Below, one piece after another: positions 1 to 9,683 of a DNA stretch of 64,000 nucleotides. Below the pieces are notes generated by a model that saw only the letters and a program-made list of their open reading frames with translations, did not search any database and was not told where the DNA came from. The stretch is from positions 3,968,001-4,032,000 of the forward strand of contig NZ_CP036282.1 of the NCBI RefSeq assembly GCF_006974105.1, read 5' to 3'. This stretch comes from Rhodoferax aquaticus. GTDB taxonomy: Bacteria > Pseudomonadota > Gammaproteobacteria > Burkholderiales > Burkholderiaceae_C. A program made the position numbers and the translations under genes. The stretch's first letter is position 1, and each line of letters opens with the position of its first letter.

Positions 1-76
1 TCTCATTCGTAGGCAAGTGTAGTAGGACCATCGACTAGCCTAAGCGCTGGCGTTTTGCAAAACCAGAGTGGCCCAA

Positions 77-1726
77 TTAAACCGCTGCGACAAAGGCACC
101 ACCCCATGGCTTGCAAACCAAAGTGCGCCCTTGCAATCCCGCACCATCCAAGCCACTGCTGGGTAGAAGTGCGGCTTCACCCCATGCTGCGGGCAAGGCA
201 AACGTAGCTTCCGCATCGCTAAAGTTGAACACGCACAGGATCTGCTGCGCACCCTCGCTGCGAACAAATGCCAGCACCTGCGGGTGTGAGGGCAAGAGTT
301 GGAGGCGGCCATTGATCAGCGGTGACTGTTGCTTGCGCCAAGCCAAGAGTTGCCGGTAGAAGTTCAACAAGGAGTCGGGTTGCTGCGCTTGCACGTCAGC
401 GGCCAACGATTGATGCGCGTGGGCCACTGGTAACCAAGGCTTGCTGGTCACCACATCCACCGCAGAGAAACCAAGGTCATCGGCAGAAGCCTGCCATGGC
501 ATGGGCGTGCGGCATCCGTCACGACCTTTGAATTCGGGCCACATCGTGATGCCGTAGGGGTCTTGCAGATCTTCAAATGCGATCACAGCCTCGGGCAATC
601 CCAGTTCGTCCCCTTGGTAGATGCAGGGCGAGCCACGCAGACTCATTTGCATCGCCGCAGCCAGTCGCAGCAGTTGAGGGTTGGGTGTGTCTCCGCCCCA
701 GCGTGTTGCAAATCGGGTGACATCGTGGTTAGACAATGCCCAGCATGGCCATCCTCCGCCGGCCAGTTGCTCAAACCGTTCTAACACTGAATGGATGTAC
801 GGCGCGCTGTGGGCAGAGCCCAACAAGTCGAAACAATACGCCATGTGCAGCTTGTCACCCCCTTGGGTGTATTCCGCGACGCGTGCCAAGCCGTCGTCAT
901 CCCCAATCTCACCGACCATCGTGGTGTTCGGGTATTCGTCCAAAAGCGTGCGCAGGCGCTGCAGAAAAACCAAGTTTTCGGGCTGGCTTTTATCGTGCTT
1001 GTGCCATTGCCAACCGTAAGGATTGACGGCATTGACTGCGGGGTCTTCACCCGTAGGCCGGCCACGGGGGGGGTTATCGCGCAACTTCGCATCGTGGAAG
1101 TAGAAGTTGGCGGTGTCAAGGCGGTAGCCATCTACCCCTAAATCCAACCAAAACTTCACCGTCCCCAACAGTGCATCCTGAACCTCGGGGTTGTGGAAAT
1201 TCAGATCAGGCTGGCTGGTCAAAAAGTTATGCATGTAGTACTGGCAGCGCCGTGTATCCCATTGCCATGCGCTGCCCCCGAATATGGACAGCCAGTTGTT
1301 AGGAGGGGTTCCATCGCTCTTCGCGTCCGCCCATACATACCAATCGGCCTTGGGGTTGTCTTTGCTGGACCGGCTTTCTACAAACCACGGGTGTTGGTCG
1401 GCGCTGTGCGAAAGCACCTGGTCAATCATGACTTTGAGCCCTAAGGCATGGGCGCGCTCAACCAAGGCCCGAAAGTCGGCCAAAGTCCCAAACATCGGGT
1501 CAACATCACAATAGTCGCTGACGTCATACCCAAAGTCCTTCATCGGGCTTTTGAAAAAGGGCGACAGCCAGATACCGTCAGCGCCCAGTTGGGCCACGTA
1601 ATCTAAACGGGCCGTCACACCCGCCAAGTCACCAATGCCGTCGCCATTGCTGTCTGCAAAACTGCGTGGGTAGATTTGGTAAATCACCCCTCCGCGCCAC
1701 CAATTATTGTTTGCTGCTTTTGTCAT
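77..1726 (-). CDS. aglA: GH13 alpha-glucosidase (AglA-like)
   Basis: A 549-residue glycoside hydrolase family 13 enzyme of the alpha-glucosidase/oligo-1,6-glucosidase type. It should release glucose from imported alpha-glucosides in the cytoplasm, since no signal peptide is seen. The family signature IYQIYPRSF starts near residue 15. The catalytic residues are visible: nucleophile D204 in GYRLDTANF, acid/base E273 in MVGEIG and the third Asp D335 in SNHDVTR. Length fits the GH13 subfamily of bacterial exo-alpha-glucosidases. It is the last gene of the importer operon and starts 23 bp after the aglG stop. Substrate (maltose, trehalose, sucrose or other) cannot be read from the sequence; the Agl assignment rests on the operon. 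Confidence 0.92.
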   Translation of the reverse strand: MTKAANNNWWRGGVIYQIYPRSFADSNGDGIGDLAGVTARLDYVAQLGADGIWLSPFFKSPMKDFGYDVSDYCDVDPMFGTLADFRALVERAHALGLKVMIDQVLSHSADQHPWFVESRSSKDNPKADWYVWADAKSDGTPPNNWLSIFGGSAWQWDTRRCQYYMHNFLTSQPDLNFHNPEVQDALLGTVKFWLDLGVDGYRLDTANFYFHDAKLRDNPPRGRPTGEDPAVNAVNPYGWQWHKHDKSQPENLVFLQRLRTLLDEYPNTTMVGEIGDDDGLARVAEYTQGGDKLHMAYCFDLLGSAHSAPYIHSVLERFEQLAGGGWPCWALSNHDVTRFATRWGGDTPNPQLLRLAAAMQMSLRGSPCIYQGDELGLPEAVIAFEDLQDPYGITMWPEFKGRDGCRTPMPWQASADDLGFSAVDVVTSKPWLPVAHAHQSLAADVQAQQPDSLLNFYRQLLAWRKQQSPLINGRLQLLPSHPQVLAFVRSEGAQQILCVFNFSDAEATFALPAAWGEAALLPSSGLDGAGLQGRTLVCKPWGGAFVAAV

Positions 1727-1749
1727 TCGATCTCACCCTATTGCAAAAA

Positions 1750-2928
1750 TCATCCACCCTTGACCGAGCCGGAAAGCAGCCCACGAACAAAGAAACGCTG
1801 TAAAGAAAAGAACACCATCACCGGCACTGCGATCGACACGAACGCACTGGCCGTCAAGATTTCCCAACTCTCCCCCCTTGAGCCCAACAAGTCATTGAGC
1901 TTGATGGTGAGCACAATCTGGTCAGGGGCTTTGCCCAAGAAAACCAATGCGATCAAAAAGTCATTCCATACCCACAAGAATTGAAAGATGGCGAAGCTTG
2001 CCAAAGCCGGTATCGACAAGGGCAACACAATGCTGGTGAACACTTGGAAATGGGTGGCACCGTCCATGCGCGCACTTTCAATAATGTCGCGCGGGAGTGC
2101 GGCAATGTAGTTGCGCAGCAGATAGATCGCCAAAGGCAATCCAAACGCCGAGTGGGCCAACCATACCCCTAGGTAGGACTTGGACTCAATCCCGAAGCCC
2201 GCGCCTACTTGGTTGTACAAGCGCAGCAGGGGGATTAGTGACATCTGCAGCGGTACCACCAACAAGCCGACCACCACAATGAACAGCCACTTGCGGCCTG
2301 GAAACTCCATCCAGCTGAATGCATAGGCTGCAAACGCCGCAATCAAAATAGGAATAAACGTAGCCGGAATCGTGACCTTGAACGTGTTTAAAAACGCTTG
2401 CCCTACACCTTCAGAGGCAATTACTTTTTCATAGTTTTGCGTGATGAAAACCGGGGGTGACTCTGCAATGTAGAAGATGCGAATGCCCTTGTCTTTTTCA
2501 TACGGGCCACTCAGCACCAATCGGTATTCGCCGTTGCTTGCCACTGTCAACACGCCGTCGGGCTTTCCATCTTCTTCGTCAAAAATCTGCCCATCTGCCA
2601 CTTCTACAGCAGCCCCTGCGTCGAACTCGCTAGGCGTTGATGACTTCAAAGAAAACTTCTTGATTTGAATCTTGGCTTGCTCCCCAAACAAGCGGCCCTT
2701 CATCACATAGGCATCGCCTTCCTTGAACACGCTTTGTGCCCCACCGGTTCGACGCATGTCGGCACGGGTTTGGGTGGACAAGGCGGTCCACCAGCCACTG
2801 GACACCAGTTGCTCTTTGTCCCGAAAGCTAGACACGAGCAAACCAAACGTGGGCAATACCCACACCGCCACGATCACGAGCAGCAGCAGCTGCGCCAAGA
2901 TAGACGGAAGAGAGAAATACTTTTTCAT
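1750..2928 (-). CDS. aglG: Alpha-glucoside ABC transporter permease (AglG-like)
   Basis: A 392-residue inner-membrane permease of the MalG/CUT1 family. An N-terminal membrane segment (about residues 12-34) is followed by a large periplasmic insertion (about residues 45-170), then a permease core with the EAA loop ([14 protein letters not shown]). The long insertion is typical of AglG-type permeases and makes the protein longer than MalG (about 296 residues). The start codon overlaps the aglF stop by 4 bp (ATGA), so the two permeases are translationally coupled. It should form the heterodimeric channel with AglF, powered by the ATPase encoded at 5340-6344. Confidence 0.92.
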   Translation of the reverse strand: MKKYFSLPSILAQLLLLVIVAVWVLPTFGLLVSSFRDKEQLVSSGWWTALSTQTRADMRRTGGAQSVFKEGDAYVMKGRLFGEQAKIQIKKFSLKSSTPSEFDAGAAVEVADGQIFDEEDGKPDGVLTVASNGEYRLVLSGPYEKDKGIRIFYIAESPPVFITQNYEKVIASEGVGQAFLNTFKVTIPATFIPILIAAFAAYAFSWMEFPGRKWLFIVVVGLLVVPLQMSLIPLLRLYNQVGAGFGIESKSYLGVWLAHSAFGLPLAIYLLRNYIAALPRDIIESARMDGATHFQVFTSIVLPLSIPALASFAIFQFLWVWNDFLIALVFLGKAPDQIVLTIKLNDLLGSRGESWEILTASAFVSIAVPVMVFFSLQRFFVRGLLSGSVKGG

Positions 2929-3929
2929 CGCTGAGCCTCTTCGGTGCGGAAGCGGCGAATATTGAACGCCATCACAGGAATCACGGCAAACATCAGAACC
3001 ATGGCCAAGGTAGAACTGCGGCCATAGTCGCCACCACCTCTAAACATCCAGTCGTACATCAGGTTGGCCAGCACACTGGTGTCCCATTGCCCGCCAGTCA
3101 TGGCCATGACAATGTCAAACACCTTGAGTACGGTAATGGTGATCGTGGTCCACACCACCAAGATAGTGGACATCACCTGGGGCACCATGATTTCAAAAAA
3201 GATCTGTAGCTCGCCCGCGCCATCAATGCGTGCGGCTTCAATGGTCTCGGTCGGTACGCCGCGCAGCGCTGCCGACAAAATCACCATCGCAAAGCCCGTT
3301 TGAATCCAAATCAAAATGGCCATCAAAAAGAAATTGTTCCAAAACGGCACCGTCACCCATGCTTGGGGCTCAAACCCCATGCCCACGGCAATGGCGTTCA
3401 AAATACCAATTTGCTCTGACCCCGCACCGCGGTAGTCATACACAAACTTCCAGATCACACTGGCACCTACAAAGCTAATGGCCATGGGCATGAACACCAT
3501 GGACTTGGCAAAGTTGCCCCACCACACGCGGTCTGCAAGCACCGCCACGATCAATCCAAAAACGGTGGCGAGTGTGGGCACCACCACCAACCACATGAAG
3601 TTGTTGCGAATCGTGATCAAGAAACCTTGGTCTACAAATACCCACTTGTAATTGGACAGGCCCACAAACACTTCGCCAGTCGCGTCATACAGCGTCAGGC
3701 GAAAGGTCTCTACCAAGGGGTACAGCAGATACACGGTCAGCAGCAATAGCGCTGGAGCCAAAAACAGCCAGGGGCGTACGCTGGAGCGCACTTGCTCGCG
3801 ACGTACTTTGGAGCCCAAGGGCAGGTGCACGAGTTTGTCGAGCACAAAATTGGAGCCTGCGAAATACAGCAGGCAAAACGCGATGCTGACCACCACGGCG
3901 GCAATCGTTTGGAAAATCGGGTTGGTCAT
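2925..3929 (-). CDS. aglF: Alpha-glucoside ABC transporter permease (AglF-like)
   Basis: A 334-residue inner-membrane permease of the MalF/CUT1 sugar transporter family. It has an N-terminal membrane helix (residues 7-26), a second near residues 54-72, and the typical EAA loop ([14 protein letters not shown]) near residue 235 that contacts the ATPase. It lies 36 bp after the binding-protein gene and overlaps aglG by 4 bp. The compact N-terminus without the big MalF P2 loop matches AglF/ThuF-type permeases. The partner is the permease at 1750-2928. Confidence 0.92.
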   Translation of the reverse strand: MTNPIFQTIAAVVVSIAFCLLYFAGSNFVLDKLVHLPLGSKVRREQVRSSVRPWLFLAPALLLLTVYLLYPLVETFRLTLYDATGEVFVGLSNYKWVFVDQGFLITIRNNFMWLVVVPTLATVFGLIVAVLADRVWWGNFAKSMVFMPMAISFVGASVIWKFVYDYRGAGSEQIGILNAIAVGMGFEPQAWVTVPFWNNFFLMAILIWIQTGFAMVILSAALRGVPTETIEAARIDGAGELQIFFEIMVPQVMSTILVVWTTITITVLKVFDIVMAMTGGQWDTSVLANLMYDWMFRGGGDYGRSSTLAMVLMFAVIPVMAFNIRRFRTEEAQR

Positions 3930-3965
3930 GGCAGTCAGCTCGCTCTTAGATCACACTTTCATCCG

Positions 3966-5267
3966 TTACTTGATGGCGTCCCAGCTCTTTTGGATGTCGT
4001 CGGCCACTTGTTGGGCTGACTTGCCGCCGGAGTAATCCACCATGCCTTTCCAGAAGGAGCCAGCACCAATAGCGCCGGGCATCAGGTCAGAGCCGTCAAA
4101 GCGGAAGGTGGTTGCGCTCAGCAAAATCTCGCCTTGCTTCTTCAGTGCTTTGGACTTGTACTTGGCCAAATCAACACCTTTGTGCGGTGTCAAGAAACCA
4201 CCTTCAGCCATCCAGATTTCATGCGCTTGGGGGTGTTGCAAGTACTCCATGAAAGCGCGAGCACCCTTGCTGTCTTTGGTCAGCGTCAGAATGGTGCCGC
4301 CACCCAAAACTGGGTTGCCGAGTTTCTTGCTTGCGTACGATGGGAAGTAGAAGAAGTCCGCTTCGTCCGCCTTGCCTTCTGGGAAGAACGCAGGGATGAA
4401 ACTGGCTTGACGGTGCATATAGCACTTGGGTGGTGAGCCAAACATGCCTTTAGGGCTGTCTTTAAAGCTCACAGTAGCCACAGCCTTGGCGCCACCGTCC
4501 ACGTAGGCATCATTCTTGGCAAACCAGCCGTAGGCTTCAATCGCGTCCACCACGCGCTTGTCATTGAACTTCACAGTGTTGTTCACCCAACCGTCATACA
4601 CCTCGGGCGACTGTGTGCGCAGCATGAAGTCTTCCACCCAGTCAGTCGCAGGCCAGCCTGTTGCAGCGTCGCTGCCCAAACCAATACACCAAGGCTTGCC
4701 ACCGTCGGCGGCAATTTTCTTGGTCAGGTCTTGCAACTCTTCCATGGACTTAGGTACTTTGTAGCCCTTTTCCTTGAAGTTCTCGGGGATGTACCACACC
4801 AAGCTCTTCACGTTCACGTTGTAGAAGAAACCGTAAAACTCTTCTTTGCCTGCTTTGTTTTTGTACGTACCCAGGTCAGCCCATGAGCTGCCCGCTGCGT
4901 AGTTCTTCTTGACCCAGTCTTTGGTTTTTTCACCCAAAGGCACCAAACCTCCGATTGCGGCCATATTGGCTGCCAATCCAGGTTGCGGGAAGACCGAGAT
5001 ATTGGACGGTGAGCCCGCCTTGATATCGATCACGATTTGCTGTTCCGAGCTTTGTGAGCAGGAATGCTTCACCACAGCGCCGGTTGCTTTTTCGAAGTTG
5101 GCGATGACTTTTTTGAGCATCCCCTCTTCGGCCCCTGTCCAAGGACAGGTCATGGTGATGACTTCACCCTTCAGATTGGGCCCCTTGTAGTCAGCAGCCA
5201 ATGCAGGGCTGACCATGGAAGCCAGTGCCAGTGCGCTAGCACCAGCGATTACGGTTGTCTTAAACAT
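3966..5267 (-). CDS. aglE: Periplasmic alpha-glucoside-binding protein (AglE-like)
   Basis: A CUT1-family substrate-binding protein of 433 residues. A Sec signal peptide is clear: basic MFKTT, a hydrophobic run and cleavage after SPALA. A longer reading starting at 5312 is possible, but the ATG at 5267 is preceded by a good ribosome site (GGAG about 9 bases upstream) and begins exactly at the signal peptide, so I chose it. The mature protein contains the AglE-like opening GEVITMTCPWTGAEEGML. It should deliver alpha-glucosides to the AglF/AglG permease. The gene sits between the ATPase and permease genes on the same strand. Confidence 0.92.
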   Translation of the reverse strand: MFKTTVIAGASALALASMVSPALAADYKGPNLKGEVITMTCPWTGAEEGMLKKVIANFEKATGAVVKHSCSQSSEQQIVIDIKAGSPSNISVFPQPGLAANMAAIGGLVPLGEKTKDWVKKNYAAGSSWADLGTYKNKAGKEEFYGFFYNVNVKSLVWYIPENFKEKGYKVPKSMEELQDLTKKIAADGGKPWCIGLGSDAATGWPATDWVEDFMLRTQSPEVYDGWVNNTVKFNDKRVVDAIEAYGWFAKNDAYVDGGAKAVATVSFKDSPKGMFGSPPKCYMHRQASFIPAFFPEGKADEADFFYFPSYASKKLGNPVLGGGTILTLTKDSKGARAFMEYLQHPQAHEIWMAEGGFLTPHKGVDLAKYKSKALKKQGEILLSATTFRFDGSDLMPGAIGAGSFWKGMVDYSGGKSAQQVADDIQKSWDAIK

Positions 5268-5339
5268 GCCACTCTTCTCCTCTAATAACTCTACGGCCCA
5301 TCCGCAAAGCAAATTGATATATCGGGGGGTGCGTTCGCG

Positions 5340-6344
5340 CTACGAAATGCGCTTGCCCGCACTGTCAAAACGGTACAAATGTTCTGGATCGAACCCCAGT
5401 GCAATAGCGCTACCGGGAGCGAGCATCAAGGTGCCATCCATGCGGGCAGTGATCTCACCCAAAACACCCGCATCCACATAGGCAAAAGTCTCATTGCCCA
5501 GTTGCTCTGAATGCTTCAGCGTGCCCACAATAGGGCCATTGGCGTCGACCTTGAGATGCTCTGGACGCAAGCCCACGGTGCTGGCTGCACTGCGCGATGC
5601 AAACTCGCCGGTGATGAAGTTCATTTGTGGCGAGCCAATAAAGCCCGCAACAAACAGGCTCGCAGGGCTGGTGTACAGATCCAGCGGACGCCCCACTTGC
5701 TCCACACGCCCCTTGTTGAGCACCACAATCTTGTCGGCCAAGGTCATGGCTTCAATTTGGTCATGGGTCACATAAATCATGGTTGCACCCAAGCGGCGGT
5801 GCAGCGTTTTGAGTTCCACCCGCATCTTGGTGCGCAAGGCGGCGTCTAGGTTAGACAGGGGCTCATCAAACAAAAACACCTTGGGGTCGCGCACAATGGC
5901 CCGGCCAATGGCCACACGCTGACGCTGGCCGCCGGAGAGCGCCTTGGGCAAGCGGTCTAGATATTCCGTGATTTGCAAGACTGCAGACGCCTCTTTGACG
6001 CGGCGGTCAATCTCTGGCTTGGGCACCTTGGCAATCTTGAGCCCAAACGCCATGTTGTCGTACACCGTCTTGTGGGGGTACAGCGCGTAGCTTTGGAACA
6101 CCATGGCCACACCACGCTGGCTGGACGGCAAGTCGTTCACCCGCTCGCCGGAAATCGACAAGTCGCCGCTAGAAATCTCTTCTAAGCCCGCAATCATGCG
6201 CAGCAAAGTGGTCTTGCCACAGCCAGAGGGCCCAACAAACACCACAAATTCGCCGGGCTCAATATCCAAATCGATACCGTGGATCACGTCCAACTTGCCG
6301 TACTGTTTTTTGATACCGCGCAAGCGGACATCGGACTGACTCAT
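5340..6344 (-). CDS. aglK: Sugar ABC transporter ATPase (AglK/MalK-like, UgpC type)
   Basis: A MalK/UgpC-type ATPase of 334 residues from the chosen start. Walker A (GPSGCGKTT), the Q-loop (VFQSYALYPH), the signature LSGGQRQR and Walker B (VFLFDEPLSNLD) are all present. A C-terminal OB/TOBE regulatory domain contains GLRPEHL. Two in-frame ATGs exist (6350, 6344). The one at 6344 has a purine-rich ribosome site (GGGGGA) six bases upstream, whereas this site would abut the other. It is the first gene of the operon K-E-F-G-A. Its promoter region carries two identical palindromes at 6427 and 6448. Confidence 0.93.
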   Translation of the reverse strand: MSQSDVRLRGIKKQYGKLDVIHGIDLDIEPGEFVVFVGPSGCGKTTLLRMIAGLEEISSGDLSISGERVNDLPSSQRGVAMVFQSYALYPHKTVYDNMAFGLKIAKVPKPEIDRRVKEASAVLQITEYLDRLPKALSGGQRQRVAIGRAIVRDPKVFLFDEPLSNLDAALRTKMRVELKTLHRRLGATMIYVTHDQIEAMTLADKIVVLNKGRVEQVGRPLDLYTSPASLFVAGFIGSPQMNFITGEFASRSAASTVGLRPEHLKVDANGPIVGTLKHSEQLGNETFAYVDAGVLGEITARMDGTLMLAPGSAIALGFDPEHLYRFDSAGKRIS

Positions 6345-6426
6345 GAACATTCCCCCAACTTTCTACCCGTTGAAACTTGCCGAAGCCCGTGGCGGTGTAC
6401 TTAGAAAAACACACATACCGGAACTC

Positions 6427-6440
6427 CAAAAACGTTTTTG
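6427..6440. promoter_or_regulatory. LacI-type operator 1
   Basis: Perfect 14-bp palindrome CAAAAACGTTTTTG with the central CG step typical of LacI-family operators. It lies about 83 bp upstream of the aglK start. An identical copy at 6448 is centred 21 bp away, two helical turns, so two repressor dimers would lie on the same face of the DNA. The cognate regulator gene is not in this window. Confidence 0.75.
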
Positions 6441-6447
6441 ATTGTGC

Positions 6448-6461
6448 CAAAAACGTTTTTG
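6448..6461. promoter_or_regulatory. LacI-type operator 2
   Basis: Second exact copy of the palindrome CAAAAACGTTTTTG, 21 bp centre to centre from the first, in the 170-bp region between the sugar importer operon and the preceding response regulator gene. Together the pair probably gives substrate-dependent repression of the aglKEFGA operon. Confidence 0.75.
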
Positions 6462-6516
6462 TACGCGATAGGTGTTTTCCCGGGGTGAAATCCGAGCGTT
6501 TGCGACGCCCTTGGAT

Positions 6517-7650
6517 TTAGGTGTTGGTAGCCGCCAAAAGCTTGCGCTCTAGGGCGTCTTGGTCCAAGGTCACTTCACCGTAGGACGCCAAATGCGCACT
6601 GACTTGGCGCAATGCGGCGGGCAGGTCTTGGCGGTTGCCCTGCTCAATGCACAGCAAAGTGCGCCGCACGGCTTCTAAAAAGGCGTCTTGCGCGTGGCGC
6701 AAGCCGTTGAACGCATGCAGGTTGTCGAATGCCCAACCAATCTTGGTGCAAAAGTTTTCCAGCAAGCGCCGCTGGTAGTCTGCCAGCGGCCAAGGCGGCG
6801 ACACCAAAATCACAAACTCCCGGTGGTCTGGCGTGCCGACATGCAGCACATAGTGGGGATGTTCTAAGTGGCTGCGGCGTTCTGCAAAGGCCGTTTTGGC
6901 AACCTGCAGCAGGGCATCTGACTCAGGAATATGCGCCTCTTTGCCCATGGCGGCATAGTCACCCGTCGCCGCCATGATGACGGGGGCATCACCACTTTCC
7001 GCCTGCGACAAAAACAGGCACAACACCCCATTGGCCCCCACGTCCAGCAGGGCCGTAATCTGGTTCAGCACCCCAGATGAAAACTCCCGCAAAGATCGCA
7101 CGTGGTACAGATCGGTAGATGCCGCCAGTATGCGCTCCAAGCCCTGGCGGCTGCGCTCAATGGTGAGCAAGCCCTCGTAGGCACGCAGCGAGGCGATCAC
7201 CGTTGTAAACAATTTTTGCCCAGTGAGCTCGGTCTTGTTCTTGTAGTCATTGATGTCGTACTGCAGCACCACGTCACGCTCGGGCGCTTGCCCCGGCTGC
7301 CCGGTGCGCAGCACCAGTCGCACCATCTGGTTGTTGAGTTCCTCGCGCACTTGTCGCGCCAAACGCAGTCCGGCGTCTGCCGTCTCCATCACCACGTCGA
7401 GAAGTACCAAGGCAATGTCGGTCTCGCGACGCATCACCAGCAGGCCCTCCTTGCCGGAGTAGGCAGACATCAACTGGATTTCACGGTCTTTGTAAACAAT
7501 GCCAGAGAGCGCGAACCGGGTGGCATTGTGGACATCGGCCTCGTCATCCACCACCAGCACTTTCCAGGGTGGCATAGGTGCGGCTGCGCGTACAGGTGCA
7601 GCATCAGGCGCATCGTCGCGCAGCCAGCTTTCGGAGTCTTCTTTATCCAT
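6517..7650 (-). CDS. Response regulator with DUF3369 domain, no output domain
   Basis: A 377-residue protein with an N-terminal receiver domain (about residues 28-150) and a DUF3369 domain (about residues 170-340). Receiver residues are visible: acidic pair D35-D36 in VVDDEADVH, phospho-acceptor D85 in LVLLDVVME, T116 in LRTGQ and K137 in NDYKNKT. DUF3369 proteins usually continue into an HD-GYP, GGDEF or cyclase domain; here the chain ends with a short alpha-helical tail. A longer ORF extends to 7758, but the ATG at 7650 has GGGAG six bases upstream, so I chose it. No histidine kinase is adjacent. It transcribes towards the agl operon but seems unrelated to it. Confidence 0.85.
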   Translation of the reverse strand: MDKEDSESWLRDDAPDAAPVRAAAPMPPWKVLVVDDEADVHNATRFALSGIVYKDREIQLMSAYSGKEGLLVMRRETDIALVLLDVVMETADAGLRLARQVREELNNQMVRLVLRTGQPGQAPERDVVLQYDINDYKNKTELTGQKLFTTVIASLRAYEGLLTIERSRQGLERILAASTDLYHVRSLREFSSGVLNQITALLDVGANGVLCLFLSQAESGDAPVIMAATGDYAAMGKEAHIPESDALLQVAKTAFAERRSHLEHPHYVLHVGTPDHREFVILVSPPWPLADYQRRLLENFCTKIGWAFDNLHAFNGLRHAQDAFLEAVRRTLLCIEQGNRQDLPAALRQVSAHLASYGEVTLDQDALERKLLAATNT

Positions 7651-8018
7651 CGACATCTCCCAATCATCGACAACCCGCGGACCAACAATGCGCAGCGCCC
7701 CTTGTAAGTTCTCTACGGTTCTGGTGACACAGCCCCCACATCGTAGCGGCCAATGCAAAGCAACACAAACTTAAACCGCAACTTAAACAACGGCTGGGCA
7801 AATACGTGATCTGCAGGCGGCGTAAGCGCCGCTAGCGCATGAGCCCGCCATCTAGCCGCACGCAGGAGAAACCGAGCCCAGTGCAGTGCCAGTAAAATTG
7901 CGGGCTTGCGCTGTGCTTTTGGACGGGCCAGGTGTTCTGGGCTCACATTTCCAAGCATTCCCCACGGTTTGACTGACGACGGCCGACATTGCGCGCTTAT
8001 TTCTAAACTGGATTACCT
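7651..8018. other. Divergent intergenic region between response regulator and prfC
   Basis: About 370 bp that must hold the promoters of two divergent genes. The only structure I see is a GC hairpin at 7817-7832 (GCGGCG, loop TAAG, CGCCGC). An 81-codon minus-strand frame at 7713-7958 has no recognisable features and overlaps the likely 5' region of the response regulator, so I do not call it a gene. Confidence 0.5.
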
Positions 8019-9650
8019 GTGACCTACGCCTCCGAAACCCGCCGCCGCCGCACCTTTGCCATCATTTCCCATCCGGATGCGGGTAAAACCACCCTGACTG
8101 AAAAGCTCTTGCTGTTCTCGGGCGCGATCCAGATTGCCGGCTCGGTCAAAGCGCGCAAGGCCAGCCGCCACGCGACCTCCGACTGGATGGAAATCGAAAA
8201 GCAGCGTGGCATCTCGGTCGCCTCGTCGGTCATGCAGATGTCTTACCGCGACCACGTGGTCAACCTGCTCGACACCCCCGGCCACAAAGACTTCTCGGAA
8301 GACACCTACCGCGTGCTCACCGCCGTGGACTCGGCACTGATGGTGATTGACGCGGCCAACGGTGTGGAAGCCCAGACCCGCCGCCTGATTGAGGTCTGCC
8401 GCCAGCGCGACACACCCATCATCACCTTCGTGAACAAGATGGACCGCGAAGTGCGCGAGCCCCTGGACATCTTGGACGAAATCGAACGCGAGCTGGGCAT
8501 GCCCTGCGTGCCCATGACCTGGCCTGTGGGCCAAGGCAAGCTGTTCGGCGGGATCATCAACCTGCGCACCGAGGCCATGACCGTGTTTGAGAGCGGTAGC
8601 GAGCGCCGCCCACAAGACTTTGACACCGTGCCTTTGAACGACGCCGACTCGCTGGCCAAGCGCTTTGGCCACGAGTGGACTACCGCCATCGAAAGCATGG
8701 AGCTCGCCACCGGCGCGTCCCCCGCGTGGGACCATGCCGCCTTTTTGGCGGGCAAGCAAACGCCCGTGTTCTTTGGCTCTGGGGTGAACAACTTTGGGGT
8801 GATGGAAGTGCTGGACGCCTTAGTCGACCTGGCACCCGCGCCCCAAAAGCGCACCAGCACGACCGTGGTCAACCGCCAGCCCGTGGTCAAAGAAATGCAA
8901 CCCGAAGACACGGCCTTCAGCGGCGTGGTGTTCAAGGTGCAAGCCAATATGGACGCCAACCACCGCGACCGCATTGCCTTTGTACGCATGGCCTCTGGCA
9001 AATACACACCGGGCATGAAGCTCAAGGTCATGCGCACCGCCAAAGAGCTGCGCCCCACCTCGGTTGTCACCTTCATGAGCCAGCGCCGTGAAGCGGTGGA
9101 AGAGGCCTACGCCGGTGACATCGTGGGCTTTACCACCCACGGCGGCGTGCAGCTGGGTGACACCATCACCGACGGCAGCATCAACCTGCAGTACACCGGC
9201 CTGCCCTTCTTTGCGCCCGAAATGTTCATGACCGTGGTGCTGAGAAACCCCTTGCGCACCAAGCAGTTGCAACAAGGCTTGGCCCAGTTGGGTGAAGAAG
9301 GCGCCATCCAAGTCTTCAAGCCCGAAATGGGTGGCAATATGCTTTTGGGCGCTGTGGGCCAATTGCAGTTCGAAGTGGTGCAACACCGTTTGAAAGGTGA
9401 ATACGACGCCGACATCCGCCTAGAAGGCTGCCAGTACACCGGCGCTCGCTGGATCACTGCAGACACGCCCAAAGAGCTGCAGGAGTTCATCAACGCCTAC
9501 CCCATGCGCATGGCCCGTGACGCCGCCGACACATTGGCCTACCTATGCACCAGCCCCTATGACGTGCGCTTGGCGCAAGAGCGTTTCCCCAAGATCCACT
9601 TCCACCCCCTGCGTGAACACGCGGGCTTGGCGCTGCAAAGCGCGGGTTGA
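8019..9650 (+). CDS. prfC: Peptide chain release factor 3
   Basis: Translational GTPase RF3 (543 residues; E. coli RF3 is 529). It recycles RF1/RF2 from the ribosome after termination. The G1 loop SHPDAGKTT is near residue 17, G3 is DTPGH and G4 is NKMD; the switch region VASSVMQM and the C-terminal domain LGAVGQLQFEVVQHRLKGEY are typical of RF3 rather than EF-G. The start is a GTG at 8019. The gene appears to stand alone, followed 33 bp later by the HAD phosphatase gene on the same strand, with which it may be cotranscribed. Confidence 0.97.
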   Translation: MTYASETRRRRTFAIISHPDAGKTTLTEKLLLFSGAIQIAGSVKARKASRHATSDWMEIEKQRGISVASSVMQMSYRDHVVNLLDTPGHKDFSEDTYRVLTAVDSALMVIDAANGVEAQTRRLIEVCRQRDTPIITFVNKMDREVREPLDILDEIERELGMPCVPMTWPVGQGKLFGGIINLRTEAMTVFESGSERRPQDFDTVPLNDADSLAKRFGHEWTTAIESMELATGASPAWDHAAFLAGKQTPVFFGSGVNNFGVMEVLDALVDLAPAPQKRTSTTVVNRQPVVKEMQPEDTAFSGVVFKVQANMDANHRDRIAFVRMASGKYTPGMKLKVMRTAKELRPTSVVTFMSQRREAVEEAYAGDIVGFTTHGGVQLGDTITDGSINLQYTGLPFFAPEMFMTVVLRNPLRTKQLQQGLAQLGEEGAIQVFKPEMGGNMLLGAVGQLQFEVVQHRLKGEYDADIRLEGCQYTGARWITADTPKELQEFINAYPMRMARDAADTLAYLCTSPYDVRLAQERFPKIHFHPLREHAGLALQSAG

Positions 9651-9683
9651 TCCGGCACGGTACAGGCAGGGGGTTCTGCGCAC

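Noticed and set aside
52..63. Palindrome GTTTTGCAAAAC just after the alpha-glucosidase gene
   Set aside because: A short AT-rich palindrome with GC centre, not the CG-centred operator type, and no T-run; too little to call an operator or terminator.
7713..7958. 81-codon minus-strand frame in the gap before prfC
   Set aside because: No domain, signal or ribosome site supports it, and it overlaps the probable leader of the response regulator.
8013..8759. 248-codon minus-strand frame opposite prfC
   Set aside because: Antisense of RF3; composition and lack of domains indicate a shadow frame.
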